From Hydrogenovibrio sp. JE_KL2 (GTDB lineage Bacteria; Pseudomonadota; Gammaproteobacteria; Thiomicrospirales; Thiomicrospiraceae), in contig NZ_WBJR01000002.1 of NCBI RefSeq assembly GCF_009296185.1, positions 1-64,000 of the forward strand: a stretch of 64,000 nt of DNA. Reading direction: 5' to 3'. Made by a program: the position numbers and the translations under genes. Of this stretch, positions 27,312-36,742 are shown piece after piece. Each line of letters opens with the position of its first letter. Position 1 is the stretch's first letter. The notes under the pieces are model-generated. The model saw only the letters and a program-made list of their open reading frames with translations. It was not told where the DNA came from and searched no databases.

Positions 27312-28211
27312 CTATTGTCCACCACCTAAAGAATAAACATAAACTGCTAAGCGTTTAATATTAACCTCTGGATTCGGTAACCTTTCTTTAAATGCTGGCA
27401 TAACCGCATTTCTTGTGTGAGCAATCAACTCACCATTTTTCTTAACATTCACACCATATTTAATGGTTCTGATAACGTCATCTTTATCACCCGCAAAACG
27501 CCAGATGTGATCTGTTAGGTTTGCAGCCCCCGCAGGTGCCAATGGCTTACCAGCAGGTCCGTGACATGCAAAACACATCCCTTTAGTATAAACAGCCTTA
27601 CCAGCCGCTACACTTGGATCGTTGCCTTTACCATTAGATAAAGCGATTACATAATCAGCAACATGGTTAATGTCTTCATCAGTCAAGTTGCCCATCATAC
27701 CTCTAGCCGGCATGTTACCAATACGACCATTAGTAATAGTGGCTTGGATTTGAGCTGGTTTACCACCCCACAACCAATCATCATCAGCTAGAACAGGGAA
27801 ATCAGGGTTACCTTGACCACCTGCACCATGGCACGCTGCACAGTAATCACCAAATAGCATTTTTGATGTTTTAACAGCGTAAGTTGTCAAATCTTTATCT
27901 TTCAAGATTTGATCAACTGATAATGCCGCCAATTTTTCTTCTTGATCAGCGAACTTTTTCTTACGCCAGTCTTTTAGGACTTTATAGTCTTCATGGTATT
28001 CACCAACCTGAGTCCAACCCGCTAAACCTTTAGTATGCGAATGCTCCAACGGAATCGTTGGATAGTAAAGCGCATAAAAGATGATCATAACAAAACCAGC
28101 ATAGAAGGAAAGCATCCACCAAAGAGGAGGCGGATTATCCAATTCGCGGAGATCCTCATCCCAAATATGCCCAGTATTTCCTTCGTCTGGCCATGGATTA
28201 TGATGTGCCAT
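27312..28211 (-). CDS. ccoP: cbb3 cytochrome c oxidase, dihaem subunit CcoP
   Basis: Membrane-anchored dihaem cytochrome c that feeds electrons to the oxidase. The 299-aa protein has an N-terminal transmembrane helix (about residues 32-50) and two haem-binding CxxCH motifs (CAACH and CFACH), each with a downstream Met ligand region. The N-terminal signature PWPDEGNTGHIWDEDLRELDNPPPLWW contains the usual CcoP N-terminal motif. It is the last gene of ccoNOQP, followed by a terminator. Confidence 0.97.
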   Translation of the reverse strand: MAHHNPWPDEGNTGHIWDEDLRELDNPPPLWWMLSFYAGFVMIIFYALYYPTIPLEHSHTKGLAGWTQVGEYHEDYKVLKDWRKKKFADQEEKLAALSVDQILKDKDLTTYAVKTSKMLFGDYCAACHGAGGQGNPDFPVLADDDWLWGGKPAQIQATITNGRIGNMPARGMMGNLTDEDINHVADYVIALSNGKGNDPSVAAGKAVYTKGMCFACHGPAGKPLAPAGAANLTDHIWRFAGDKDDVIRTIKYGVNVKKNGELIAHTRNAVMPAFKERLPNPEVNIKRLAVYVYSLGGGQ

Positions 28212-28234
28212 AATTTATTCTCCTCAGAATAATT

Positions 28235-28417
28235 TTAATCTTCGTCTAGAATTTTGTATTTTTCTTGCTCAAGCTCTTTTCTTTTACTTGGGCGAAGGGT
28301 ACGCGCAAAAGTAATCAGCATACCGAAAAACACAACAACCGTAATCGTTAACCCAACCCAGTCTGAGGTCGTCATCGAACCCCAGTCTGTGCTGAAATAT
28401 GCCGAGATATTACTCAC
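28235..28417 (-). CDS. ccoQ: cbb3 oxidase small subunit CcoQ (FixQ)
   Basis: Single-helix subunit that stabilises the cbb3 complex. It is 60 aa if translation starts at the GTG at 28415-28417, which overlaps the ccoO stop. An internal ATG at 28373-28375 with a GGGG-type ribosome site would give 46 aa. One transmembrane helix (about residues 21-41) is followed by a charged C-terminus with many Lys/Glu. It is identified mainly by size, topology and its place between ccoO and ccoP. Confidence 0.85.
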   Translation of the reverse strand: MSNISAYFSTDWGSMTTSDWVGLTITVVVFFGMLITFARTLRPSKRKELEQEKYKILDED

Positions 28418-29237
28418 GGTAAGATTTACTATCGTCTAGTTTAACCATCGTACCCAACACTTGCAGATACGCTACCAAAGCATCCATTTCCGTATAACCT
28501 TGGATTGCTTTATCAGCGTTTGCGATTTCTGCATCGGTATAAGGTACACCCAACTCACGCATGACTTTCAAACGCTCTTTCATGTCACGCTTAGTGCCGA
28601 AGAAGCTTTTTGAAATTGGGTTTTCAGCTAACCATGGATAAGCCGGCATAACTGATTCCGGAACCATATCCTGTGGACGCATCAAATGCATTACGTGCCA
28701 TTCGTTAGAATACTTACCACCAACACGAGCCAAATCAGGACCAGTACGTTTTGAACCCCATTGCATTGGGTGGTCGTAAATTGATTCTGTTGCTAGTGAG
28801 AAGTGTCCATAACGCTCGCGCTCATCACGGAAAGGACGAATCATCTGGGAGTGACAAATATAGCAACCCTCACGCAAATAAATGTCACGACCAGCAAGTT
28901 CTAGTGGAGTATATGGACGAACACCATCACCTGGTTTCCAATCACCAATTACCCACTTCCCATTTTTATCCTGTTTGTACAAAGCCTTGTCTGAAACCAA
29001 CTTACCATCAGCATTTACAGTAAAGGTTCTGTGCCATACAAGTTCAGGGAACTTTTTGTTTTCTAGGTTTCCATATTTATCTGTTTTTTCAGTGTAATCA
29101 ACAGCACTTTTTAGATAGAACAATGGAACAATTTCTACGATACCCGCGATGGATACCATGAAAGCAGTTGCTAAAAACAACCCGAAAATATTTCGTTCTA
29201 GGCGTTCTTGCAAATTTCTTGGTTTACTATCTGACAT
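28410..29237 (-). CDS. ccoO: cbb3 cytochrome c oxidase, monohaem subunit CcoO
   Basis: Periplasmic monohaem cytochrome c anchored by one N-terminal transmembrane helix (about residues 17-40). 275 aa. The haem site is [13 protein letters not shown], preceded by the family segment GRDIYLREG. The Met ligand lies in the conserved segment [18 protein letters not shown]. It is longer than some CcoO proteins because of a charged insert around residues 50-95. It is the second gene of the operon after ccoN. Confidence 0.97.
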   Translation of the reverse strand: MSDSKPRNLQERLERNIFGLFLATAFMVSIAGIVEIVPLFYLKSAVDYTEKTDKYGNLENKKFPELVWHRTFTVNADGKLVSDKALYKQDKNGKWVIGDWKPGDGVRPYTPLELAGRDIYLREGCYICHSQMIRPFRDERERYGHFSLATESIYDHPMQWGSKRTGPDLARVGGKYSNEWHVMHLMRPQDMVPESVMPAYPWLAENPISKSFFGTKRDMKERLKVMRELGVPYTDAEIANADKAIQGYTEMDALVAYLQVLGTMVKLDDSKSYRE

Positions 29238-29310
29238 GAGTCTATGCTCCTCAACTCATAATTTATCTAACTTGCGGGAGACTTATACAGCTCTCCCGCA
29301 ATCCTCAGCA

Positions 29311-30741
29311 TTAAGCTTGGGCAGCAACTGGCGCTGACTGTCTTGCTTCGGCAGTTCTAATTGTCATTACGATATTGAACAACATAACAACCGCTCCAGA
29401 GAAGAACAAGAAACCACCAACTGTACGCATTACATAATATGGATGCATAGCAGCTACAGACTCAGCAAAAGTATATGCCAACGTACCGTATTCATCATAC
29501 GCACGCCACATCAAACCTTGCATAATCCCTGATACCCACATAGCAACGATGTAGAACACAGTTCCGATAGTCGCCAACCAGAAGTGGAAGTTAATCAACT
29601 TCATTGAGTACATTTCAGTTTTCCACAGTTTCATAACCATGTGATAAATCGCACCGATAGAAACCATCGCAACCCAACCTAACGCACCAGAGTGTACGTG
29701 ACCGATAGTCCAGTCAGTATAGTGAGACAAGGCGTTTACTGTTTTAGAAGCCATAACAGGCCCTTCAAACGTTGACATTGCGTAGAACGCCAATGAAATG
29801 ATCAAGAAGCGTAAAATATAGTCAGTACGCAATCTATCCCAAGCACCTGAAAGCGTTAACATACCGTTCAACGCACCACCCCATGAAGGAATGATCATCG
29901 CTAGAGAGATTACCGCACCCAAAGAACCTGTCCAGTCTGGAAGAGCTGTGTATTGCAAGTGGTGAGCACCCAACCATACATAACCGAACATCAATGCCCA
30001 AAAGTGGATAACTGATAGACGATATGAGTAGATAGGACGTTGTGCTTGCTTAGGTACGAAGTAGTACATGATTGCAAGGAAACCAGCAGTTAGGAAGAAA
30101 CCTACCGCGTTATGCCCCCACCACCACTGAATCATGGCATCTTGAACACCAGAGAACAGAGAGTATGAACGGAACAAAGAAACAGGAATCGCCAAACCAT
30201 TTACTACATACAAGTAAGTGATTGCGATCATCATTCCAAGGAAGAACCAGTTGGATACATAAACGTTCGGATGCGTTTCTTTATTTCTAGAAGCAATCGT
30301 CATCACGAAGTTCAAAGTATAAAGCGTCCAAACAAGAGCAATTGCGATAGCCAAAGGCCACTCTTGTTCATGGTACTCTTTACCTGTGGTCATACCCAAA
30401 GAAATCGTAACAACTACTGCCAACAGACCAACAGTGAACAGAATTGCTGTTACCCAAGCCAGACCATTGCTCCACAGTCTTATACCATTTGTACGCTGTA
30501 CGGTATAGAAAGCAGTCGCCATCAACGTCATACCACCAAACGCGAAAATAACCGTATTGGTGTGCATTACGCGCAATCTAGCAAACGTAATCTCAGGAAT
30601 ATCAAAGTTTAAAACCGGCCAGGCAAGTTCTGCAGCAGCGTAAGTACCAAACATAGTACCGACAACTAAAAACACAACTGCACCAACCGTTAGGTACTTA
30701 ACCACACCATTGTCATATTGTGGCTTTGCGATAGTATCCAT
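29311..30741 (-). CDS. ccoN: cbb3 cytochrome c oxidase catalytic subunit CcoN
   Basis: Haem-copper oxidase subunit I of the cbb3 type, reducing oxygen at low concentration in the inner membrane. It has 476 aa from the ATG at 30739-30741, preceded by a GGGGGAT ribosome site; an upstream extension to 30786 lacks family likeness. There are about 12 transmembrane helices. Metal-ligand histidines are visible in WWWGHNAVGFF, GAHHLQYTALPDW and HYTDWTIGHVHSGALGW. It leads ccoNOQP and has an FNR-like box upstream, fitting induction at low oxygen. Confidence 0.98.
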   Translation of the reverse strand: MDTIAKPQYDNGVVKYLTVGAVVFLVVGTMFGTYAAAELAWPVLNFDIPEITFARLRVMHTNTVIFAFGGMTLMATAFYTVQRTNGIRLWSNGLAWVTAILFTVGLLAVVVTISLGMTTGKEYHEQEWPLAIAIALVWTLYTLNFVMTIASRNKETHPNVYVSNWFFLGMMIAITYLYVVNGLAIPVSLFRSYSLFSGVQDAMIQWWWGHNAVGFFLTAGFLAIMYYFVPKQAQRPIYSYRLSVIHFWALMFGYVWLGAHHLQYTALPDWTGSLGAVISLAMIIPSWGGALNGMLTLSGAWDRLRTDYILRFLIISLAFYAMSTFEGPVMASKTVNALSHYTDWTIGHVHSGALGWVAMVSIGAIYHMVMKLWKTEMYSMKLINFHFWLATIGTVFYIVAMWVSGIMQGLMWRAYDEYGTLAYTFAESVAAMHPYYVMRTVGGFLFFSGAVVMLFNIVMTIRTAEARQSAPVAAQA

Positions 30742-30820
30742 TAGCTGGATCCCCCTTTTAGTCAAAATTAATTCAACCCCAATCAAAAAATAAATTGGTT
30801 ATTGAAGTCCCTCAGGCGGC

Positions 30821-30882
30821 ATTATAAACATTAATCAAAAATCTGCTTGTGCCAAAGCAGACAAAAAATTAATATAAATCAA
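30821..30882 (-). promoter_or_regulatory. FNR-type promoter of ccoNOQP
   Basis: On the reverse strand a -10 TATAAT (30821-30826) has no good -35, but TTGATTTATATTAA (30869-30882, one mismatch to TTGAT-N4-ATCAA) is centred 61.5 bp before the predicted start at 30814, the classic class I FNR position. A hairpin (30842-30862, TCTGCTT/AAGCAGA) lies between box and -10. The rest of the 416-bp gap 30742-31157 is AT-rich and shows no gene. Confidence 0.65.
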
Positions 30883-31157
30883 GAAAAAGCACTGAAGCCT
30901 CAACACTTTATTCATTTTTCATGAAGCTTTCACATTCATTAACTCGGCAATTATCTCAAAGAACCCCCATAATTTCAGCCTTTATAAGACAAATTTTTTT
31001 TATACCACACATTAGAGTTTCTTAATTCTTTTCGCGATTTAGCAAATCCCACTACCCTAGCATCAAACAGACTTAGCATCACATTTCACTCAAACTCAGC
31101 AACTTTTTTTGAAAACCACTATAATATTCGCAACTTGATTACCCAGGACTTTTACAC

Positions 31158-31745
31158 ATGCGACATGCATTCATCGAAAGAGCGACGCTTGAGACACAAA
31201 TAAAGGTTTCTATCAACTTAGACGGCACAGGAAAAGCCAGCCTTGATACAGGCGTACCTTTTTTTGAGCACATGTTGGATCAAATTGCTCGCCACGGACT
31301 GGTTGACCTAGACATCGAAGCAAATGGTGACACACATATTGATGACCACCACACAGTGGAAGATATTGGCATCACGCTTGGTATGGCCCTGAAAGAAGCT
31401 GTTGGTGACAAGAAAGGCATTCAACGTTATGGACATGCCTATGTCCCATTGGATGAAGCACTTTCCAGAGTGGTTATCGACCTTTCCGGAAGACCTGGAC
31501 TAGTTTTCAATGCAGACTTCACCAAAGGCTCTATTGGCAGCTTCGACACAGAGTTAGTCTATGAGTTCTTCCAAGGCTTTGTGAATCACGCACAAGTGAC
31601 GCTGCACATTGACTGTTTAAGAGGTCACAATGCACACCACCAGGCAGAAACCATTTTCAAAGCTTTTGGCCGCGCATTGAGAATGGCGCTGACGAGTGAT
31701 GAACGCATGGCAGGCGTTCTGCCGTCAACAAAAGGTGCCCTTTAA
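31158..31745 (+). CDS. hisB: Imidazoleglycerol-phosphate dehydratase
   Basis: Sixth step of histidine synthesis, Mn-dependent. The 195-aa monofunctional form lacks the phosphatase domain found in E. coli HisB. It has the metal-binding motifs [23 protein letters not shown] and the second-half repeat [16 protein letters not shown]. First gene of hisBHAF-hisE. AGGA stands before the ATG, and its stop overlaps the hisH ATG (TAATG). Confidence 0.97.
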   Translation: MRHAFIERATLETQIKVSINLDGTGKASLDTGVPFFEHMLDQIARHGLVDLDIEANGDTHIDDHHTVEDIGITLGMALKEAVGDKKGIQRYGHAYVPLDEALSRVVIDLSGRPGLVFNADFTKGSIGSFDTELVYEFFQGFVNHAQVTLHIDCLRGHNAHHQAETIFKAFGRALRMALTSDERMAGVLPSTKGAL

Positions 31746-32377
31746 TGGCAAAACACGTTGTTGTCGTTGATTACGGAATGGGAAATCTGCGCTCGGTTGC
31801 TAAGGCTGCCGAGCACATGGCAGATGATCAAACAAAGATCATCATATCAAGCCACCCTCAAGACATAGACTCTGCCGATGCCATTATCTTCCCGGGTCAA
31901 GGCGCAGCCAAGGCCTGCATGCAGGCTTTAAATGAAACCGGCATGATTCATAGCCTGCAAAAAGCGGCTAATGAAAAACCTTTTCTCGGCATTTGCATGG
32001 GGCTTCAAGTGTTAATGACACACAGCCAAGAAAACAACGGTATTGACTGCTTGAATATTTTAAAAGGGGATGTTGTTCAATTTAATCTAACGGCACACCC
32101 AGAACTAAAAATGCCTCACATGGGCTGGAACCAAATCCACCAAACTCAAGAACACCCGCTTTGGCATAAGATTCCACAAGACAGTCGCTTTTACTTTGTA
32201 CACAGCTACTATGTCATGCCAGAAACACCAGAGATTATTGCTGGTGAAACCACTCACGGCACCAAGTTTACGTCAGCCATCGCCAAAGACAACTTATTCG
32301 CGATTCAAGCACACCCAGAAAAGAGCGCCGAATCTGGCCTACAACTCTTCAAAAACTTCTTGAATTGGCAACCCTAA
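31745..32377 (+). CDS. hisH: Imidazole glycerol phosphate synthase glutaminase subunit
   Basis: Class I glutamine amidotransferase that supplies ammonia to HisF. In the 210-aa protein the nucleophile is Cys84 in GICMGLQ. The catalytic His-Glu pair is in AIQAHPEKS near the C-terminus, and the N-terminal VVDYGMGNLRSV is typical. The partner hisF lies two genes downstream. Confidence 0.97.
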   Translation: MAKHVVVVDYGMGNLRSVAKAAEHMADDQTKIIISSHPQDIDSADAIIFPGQGAAKACMQALNETGMIHSLQKAANEKPFLGICMGLQVLMTHSQENNGIDCLNILKGDVVQFNLTAHPELKMPHMGWNQIHQTQEHPLWHKIPQDSRFYFVHSYYVMPETPEIIAGETTHGTKFTSAIAKDNLFAIQAHPEKSAESGLQLFKNFLNWQP

Positions 32378-32408
32378 AATTAACAACTAAAGATTTAACC
32401 TACTGAAT

Positions 32409-33152
32409 ATGCTACTAATTCCTGCTATTGATTTAAAAGACGGCCAATGCGTCAGACTACGCCAAGGCATTATGGAAGATGCAACCGTATTTTCCGGGGA
32501 CATCGTTGCCATGGCGCAACGTTGGGTTGATGAAGGCGCACGACGCCTACACATGGTCGACTTGAACGGCGCCTTTGAAGGCAAACCCGTGAATGGCGAC
32601 GCGGTCTACCAGGTCAGAGAACATTTCCCAGAGTTACCAATCCAAATCGGCGGTGGTATCCGCGACTTACAAACGATTGAAGCTTACTTAAACGCTGGCG
32701 TCAGCTATTGCATCATTGGCACTAAAGCCGTCCACAACCCTGAATTTGTTGCCGAAGCATGCAAAGCATTCCCTGGTCACATCATGGTTGGACTTGACGC
32801 TAAAGACGGAATGGTTGCAATCAACGGTTGGGCAGAAGTTACTGACCACCATGTCGCAACACTGGGCAAACAGTTTGAAAACGATGGCGTCGATGCCATT
32901 ATCTACACCGACATTGGCAGAGACGGTATGATGCAAGGCGTCAACATTGAGGCAACTCAACAGTTGGCACAAGCATTGAACATTCCGATTATCGCTTCCG
33001 GCGGCATCACCAACCTAGACGACATCAAAGCGCTAGCAACCATTGAAAGCGATGGTGTCATTGGCGCCATTACCGGACGAGCCATCTACGAAGGAACTCT
33101 AAACTTCAAAGAAGGCCAAACTCTTTCCGACCAGTTGTCTGCGTCTCATTAA
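32409..33152 (+). CDS. hisA: ProFAR isomerase HisA
   Basis: (Beta-alpha)8-barrel that isomerises ProFAR to PRFAR in histidine synthesis. 247 aa. The N-terminal catalytic Asp is in [14 protein letters not shown] and the second in YTDIGRDGM; phosphate-binding loops are IGGGIRDL and ASGGI. It shows the internal half-barrel duplication shared with HisF. In the operon between hisH and hisF. Confidence 0.97.
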   Translation: MLLIPAIDLKDGQCVRLRQGIMEDATVFSGDIVAMAQRWVDEGARRLHMVDLNGAFEGKPVNGDAVYQVREHFPELPIQIGGGIRDLQTIEAYLNAGVSYCIIGTKAVHNPEFVAEACKAFPGHIMVGLDAKDGMVAINGWAEVTDHHVATLGKQFENDGVDAIIYTDIGRDGMMQGVNIEATQQLAQALNIPIIASGGITNLDDIKALATIESDGVIGAITGRAIYEGTLNFKEGQTLSDQLSASH

Positions 33153-33164
33153 TTAGGGCAAACC

Positions 33165-33938
33165 ATGAGCTTAGCGAAACGTATCATCCCTTGCTTAGAT
33201 GTCGATAATGGACGCGTCGTCAAAGGCGTGCAATTTGTCGACATCCGCGATGCCGGCGACCCGGTTGAAATCGCCAAGCGTTACGACGAACAAGGTGCCG
33301 ATGAAATTACTTTCCTCGACATTACAGCGACTGCCGATGATCGTGCAACCATGGTTCACGTTGTCGAAGAAGTCGCCAGCCAAGTATTCATCCCATTAAC
33401 GGTAGGTGGCGGCATTCGTACCGTCGAAGATATCCGTCGCATGCTAAACGCTGGCGCAGATAAAGTCGCCATCAATTCTGCAGCCATCTTCAACCCTGCC
33501 TTTGTTCAAGAAGCCTGCGATACTTTTGGCTCACAATGCATTGTTGTCGCTATTGATGCTAAAAAAGTTAGTGTAGCTGGCGATTCAGACAAATGGGAAA
33601 TTTTTACCCATGGCGGACGAAGAGAAACTGGTATTGATGCCATTGAATGGGCTCGAAAAATGGAAGAACTCGGCGCTGGCGAACTTCTGGTCACCAGCAT
33701 GGACAGAGATGGTACAAAAATTGGATTTGATCTGGAATTGACACGCACCATTGCTGACTCGGTCAACATCCCGGTCATTGCATCGGGTGGTGTTGGTGAA
33801 CTTAGTCACCTAACCGAAGGGGTTGTATCCGGCCATGCCGAAGCTGTCTTGGCCGCCAGTATTTTCCACTTTGGGCAACACACTGTACAAGAAGCCAAAC
33901 AAGCCATGCAAAAAGCAGGCATTGAGGTACGACTATGA
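33165..33938 (+). CDS. hisF: Imidazole glycerol phosphate synthase cyclase subunit
   Basis: Barrel enzyme forming imidazole glycerol phosphate and AICAR with ammonia from HisH. 257 aa. The catalytic Asp11 is in [14 protein letters not shown] and the second in VVAIDAKK; phosphate loops are VGGGIR and ASGGVG. Its stop overlaps the hisE ATG by 4 bases. Confidence 0.97.
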   Translation: MSLAKRIIPCLDVDNGRVVKGVQFVDIRDAGDPVEIAKRYDEQGADEITFLDITATADDRATMVHVVEEVASQVFIPLTVGGGIRTVEDIRRMLNAGADKVAINSAAIFNPAFVQEACDTFGSQCIVVAIDAKKVSVAGDSDKWEIFTHGGRRETGIDAIEWARKMEELGAGELLVTSMDRDGTKIGFDLELTRTIADSVNIPVIASGGVGELSHLTEGVVSGHAEAVLAASIFHFGQHTVQEAKQAMQKAGIEVRL

Positions 33939-34264
33939 GCGAACTTCTGCAACAACTTGACGAAGTCCTAGAAAACAGAAAACAAGAATCCGCCGAGGAC
34001 TCTTACGTCGCCAGCCTTTACCATAAAGGTCTCGACAAAATCCTTAAGAAAATCGGGGAAGAAGCAACTGAAACGGTCATGGCCGCAAAAGACTGCGACA
34101 ACTCCTCAGACAAGTCACACCTTGTTTATGAGGTGACCGACCTTTGGTTCCACTCCTTGGTTTTACTCCACCAACAAGGCTTAACCAGCCAAGACATCCT
34201 TCAAGAACTTGAACGGCGTTTTGGACTTTCTGGCCATGTTGAAAAAGCCAATCGTAGCGAATAG
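33935..34264 (+). CDS. hisE: Phosphoribosyl-ATP pyrophosphatase
   Basis: Second step of histidine synthesis, removing pyrophosphate from PR-ATP. The 109-aa all-alpha MazG-like protein has the motif [15 protein letters not shown] and the helix [14 protein letters not shown]. It is not fused to HisI, and no hisI (PR-AMP cyclohydrolase) lies between hisF and hisE, where it stands in many relatives; it must be elsewhere. Confidence 0.95.
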   Translation: MSELLQQLDEVLENRKQESAEDSYVASLYHKGLDKILKKIGEEATETVMAAKDCDNSSDKSHLVYEVTDLWFHSLVLLHQQGLTSQDILQELERRFGLSGHVEKANRSE

Positions 34265-34279
34265 AATTTAACCCCTTTT

Positions 34280-34319
34280 CTTTGTTTACGGCATCAAAAG
34301 TGCCTACTAGAAAACAAAG
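34280..34319 (+). other. Stem-loop in the hisE-hinT gap
   Basis: CTTTGTTT (34280-34287) pairs with AAACAAAG (34312-34319), with an inner GGCA/TGCC stem. There is no T-tail on the + strand, so it is more likely an mRNA structure (processing or stability) than a terminator. Confidence 0.4.
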
Positions 34320-34346
34320 TAATATGACTCTCACAAGGAAAGCATC

Positions 34347-34667
34347 ATGACTCTTGAAAAAAGCATTTTTAGCAAAATCATCGATCGTGAGTTGCCTGCT
34401 GATATTATTTACGAAGACGAAAAATGTATCGTCATCCGTGACATCAACCCAAAAGCACGCATCCACCTTCTTATTATTCCAAAAAAGCAAATCGCCACAC
34501 TCTTTGACCTTTCACCAGAAGACAAAGACCTGATGGGACACATGATGCTGCTTTTGCCACAACTGGCTGAGTCTCAAGGACTTGATGGATTTCAAACACG
34601 AATCCATACAGGAGAAAGTGGCGGACAGGAAGTATTCCACATCCATATCCACTTATTAGGAAAATAA
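34347..34667 (+). CDS. hinT: HIT family purine nucleoside phosphoramidase HinT
   Basis: Histidine-triad hydrolase of adenosine 5'-phosphoramidates. The 106-aa protein has the triad HIHIHLLG at its C-terminus and the N-terminal segment IFSKIIDRELPADIIYED. The ribosome site AAGGAA precedes the ATG. Lying between hisE and tatA is a common gammaproteobacterial arrangement. It ends right after the triad, slightly shorter than E. coli HinT, which has a short C-terminal extension. Confidence 0.95.
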   Translation: MTLEKSIFSKIIDRELPADIIYEDEKCIVIRDINPKARIHLLIIPKKQIATLFDLSPEDKDLMGHMMLLLPQLAESQGLDGFQTRIHTGESGGQEVFHIHIHLLGK

Positions 34668-34829
34668 ATTTAAGCATTAAATGCTTTAAACAAGTCATAA
34701 ACTTTTTTTAACGAAAAACGCCTATTTCAAAGCGAGTTTTTTGTACGTTAAGTTATTGACTCTGCTAATATTAGCAATCACTTTTTTGAACCCCTATTTG
34801 TAAATGCGTTCAATGACTGGAGAAATAGA

Positions 34830-35072
34830 ATGGGCATTAGTATTTGGCAATTATTAATTATCTTAGCAATCGTTTTGGTTTTATTCGGTGCTAAGCGTCT
34901 TCGCAACGTAGGAACAGACCTAGGTAGTGCGATCAAAGGCTTCAAAAGCGCCGTCAAAGAAGAAGAAAACAAAGACGCTGAAACGACTACCGAGCAAAAG
35001 CTTGAGAAGAAAGAAGGCGAAAATGTCTTTGACGTAAAAGCTGAAGAGAAAAAAGAAAAGCCTGACGCTTAA
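34830..35072 (+). CDS. tatA: Twin-arginine translocase subunit TatA
   Basis: Pore-forming component for export of folded proteins. The 80-aa protein has one N-terminal transmembrane helix, the [21 protein letters not shown] amphipathic helix and an acidic/lysine-rich tail. First gene of tatABC. The upstream gap 34668-34829 holds a weak hairpin (about 34715-34743), a TTGACT element near 34756 and the palindrome GCTAATATTAGC; no clear promoter is fixed. Confidence 0.96.
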   Translation: MGISIWQLLIILAIVLVLFGAKRLRNVGTDLGSAIKGFKSAVKEEENKDAETTTEQKLEKKEGENVFDVKAEEKKEKPDA

Positions 35073-35112
35073 GCGTTAAGCCTTCGACCTTCTTTAATAT
35101 TTCGCATTTCCT

Positions 35113-35607
35113 ATGTTTGATATTGGCTTTACCGAAATCCTACTCGTTCTCGTGGTGGCGCTTATCGTCATCGGGCCTGAACGCATGCCTGAAGTTGCCC
35201 GAAAAATTGGGCAATTTATCGGTAAAACCAAACGCTTTATTAACAGCGTCAAAGAAGATAGCGAAATCAGTTCCGCAGTGCGCGAGCTTCATGACTCCAT
35301 CAATTTAGATGAAGAGAAAAAAGCCATTGAATCGGTTTCCGACAGCCTACACGATGATTTCAGCCAACTTCAACAAGACTGGGAAGTAGAAGAAATCTCC
35401 CGACCAACTTTTGGTGGGTCAGAACCTGTCACTTCGACTGAATCTCAATTCAATAAAGCGCCACAACAGCCGGTCTTACCGAGTGCGGAACCTGACAAAA
35501 CAGCCACAAAGCCTGCTGCTACTGATAAGGCTGCTAGCGAAGAAAAAGCTGTCAAAACTGACACACCAGCTGAAAAAGAACCCGCTCCACAACAAGAGAA
35601 AGCTTAG
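35113..35607 (+). CDS. tatB: Twin-arginine translocase subunit TatB
   Basis: Receptor subunit that binds signal peptides together with TatC. The 164-aa protein has the N-terminal helix with GFTEILLVLVVALIVIGPERMP, then an amphipathic helix and a low-complexity Ala/Pro/Lys/Glu-rich C-terminus. Four bases separate it from tatC. Confidence 0.95.
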   Translation: MFDIGFTEILLVLVVALIVIGPERMPEVARKIGQFIGKTKRFINSVKEDSEISSAVRELHDSINLDEEKKAIESVSDSLHDDFSQLQQDWEVEEISRPTFGGSEPVTSTESQFNKAPQQPVLPSAEPDKTATKPAATDKAASEEKAVKTDTPAEKEPAPQQEKA

Positions 35608-35610
35608 TCC

Positions 35611-36708
35611 ATGAGTTCATCTGCCTTACCGCCTCATGATCAGGAAATGACGCTCGTTCAACATCTGCTTGAGCTGAGAAACTCAATGACTAAAGGGATT
35701 CTTGCCATTTTGGTCGCTTTCTTGGCACTCTTTCCTTTCGCAAATGAACTTTATACCTACATTTCCGAGCCGCTGACACGCTTTTTGCCTGCCGGTGCAA
35801 GCATGATAGCAACCGGTGTTGCATCCCCTTTCTTAACACCTTTTAAATTGAGTTTGGTCTTGGGTGTGTACGTTGCTATGCCGGTTCTTCTCTATCAGGC
35901 TTGGCGCTTCATCGCTCCTGCACTGTATTCGCACGAAAAACAACTGGTCGCACCAATTCTGTTTTTCAGCTCGTTCCTGTTTTATGCCGGTGGCGCCTTT
36001 GCTTTCTATGTGGTATTCCCTTTGGTATTCGGCTTCTTGTCGACCACTGCACCCCATGGCGTGACCATCGCAACCGACATCTCGCTCTACCTCGACTTCG
36101 TTATCAAAATGTTCTTTGCCTTTGGGGTAGCATTTGAAGTACCGGTGGTCGTTGTCATCCTGATTTTAACGGGTATGGTGTCTGCCGAGAAACTAACTCA
36201 TGCACGCCCTTATATCATTGTGGCAGCCTTCGTTATCGGTATGCTGTTAACCCCACCGGATGTGGTTTCTCAAACCATGCTGGCGGTTCCGATGTGGTTA
36301 CTTTATGAAACGGGCGTGATAGTCGGTGCTTATGTCAAAAAGCGACGTGACAAGGCAAAAGCTCTGCGTGAAGCTAACGAAGCTGAATCCGAAACCGAAG
36401 AGAAACAAACTTCTGGAGAAGCGAAAACTTCGGCAACAACGGCTTCCGCGGCAGCAACTTCAACCTTTACGCCAAACCCTGTACCGGACGATATTGAATT
36501 TGACGACCGCTATGCCGATCAAGTTGATTCATTAGAAGAGGACGAAGATTGGGATAATGCCTTTGATGAAATCGATGCAGAATTCCAAGCGCTTGAAGAA
36601 GACTACAAAAAACGTCAAAATGACGAGTCACCTCAAAATAGCGACGGTCAGGATGAACCTCAAAACGAAGCGAAAGATGACGCTTCAGAAGAGAAGCCTA
36701 AATCTTAA
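35611..36708 (+). CDS. tatC: Twin-arginine translocase subunit TatC with long acidic tail
   Basis: Multi-spanning core of the Tat system. Residues 1 to about 245 are a normal TatC with six helices and the motifs HLLELRNSMTK and FAFGVAFEVPV. Unusually, about 120 further residues follow, rich in Glu, Asp, Ser and Gln, with an EEDEDWDNAFDEIDAEF stretch and predicted helical charge patterns. The last transmembrane helix ends at a basic KKRRDK cluster, so the tail should be cytoplasmic. The extension is continuous in frame with no sign of a frameshift. Confidence 0.95.
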   Translation: MSSSALPPHDQEMTLVQHLLELRNSMTKGILAILVAFLALFPFANELYTYISEPLTRFLPAGASMIATGVASPFLTPFKLSLVLGVYVAMPVLLYQAWRFIAPALYSHEKQLVAPILFFSSFLFYAGGAFAFYVVFPLVFGFLSTTAPHGVTIATDISLYLDFVIKMFFAFGVAFEVPVVVVILILTGMVSAEKLTHARPYIIVAAFVIGMLLTPPDVVSQTMLAVPMWLLYETGVIVGAYVKKRRDKAKALREANEAESETEEKQTSGEAKTSATTASAAATSTFTPNPVPDDIEFDDRYADQVDSLEEDEDWDNAFDEIDAEFQALEEDYKKRQNDESPQNSDGQDEPQNEAKDDASEEKPKS

Positions 36709-36742
36709 AGAATATGCCTGCCATCAGTTGATTACACAACTG

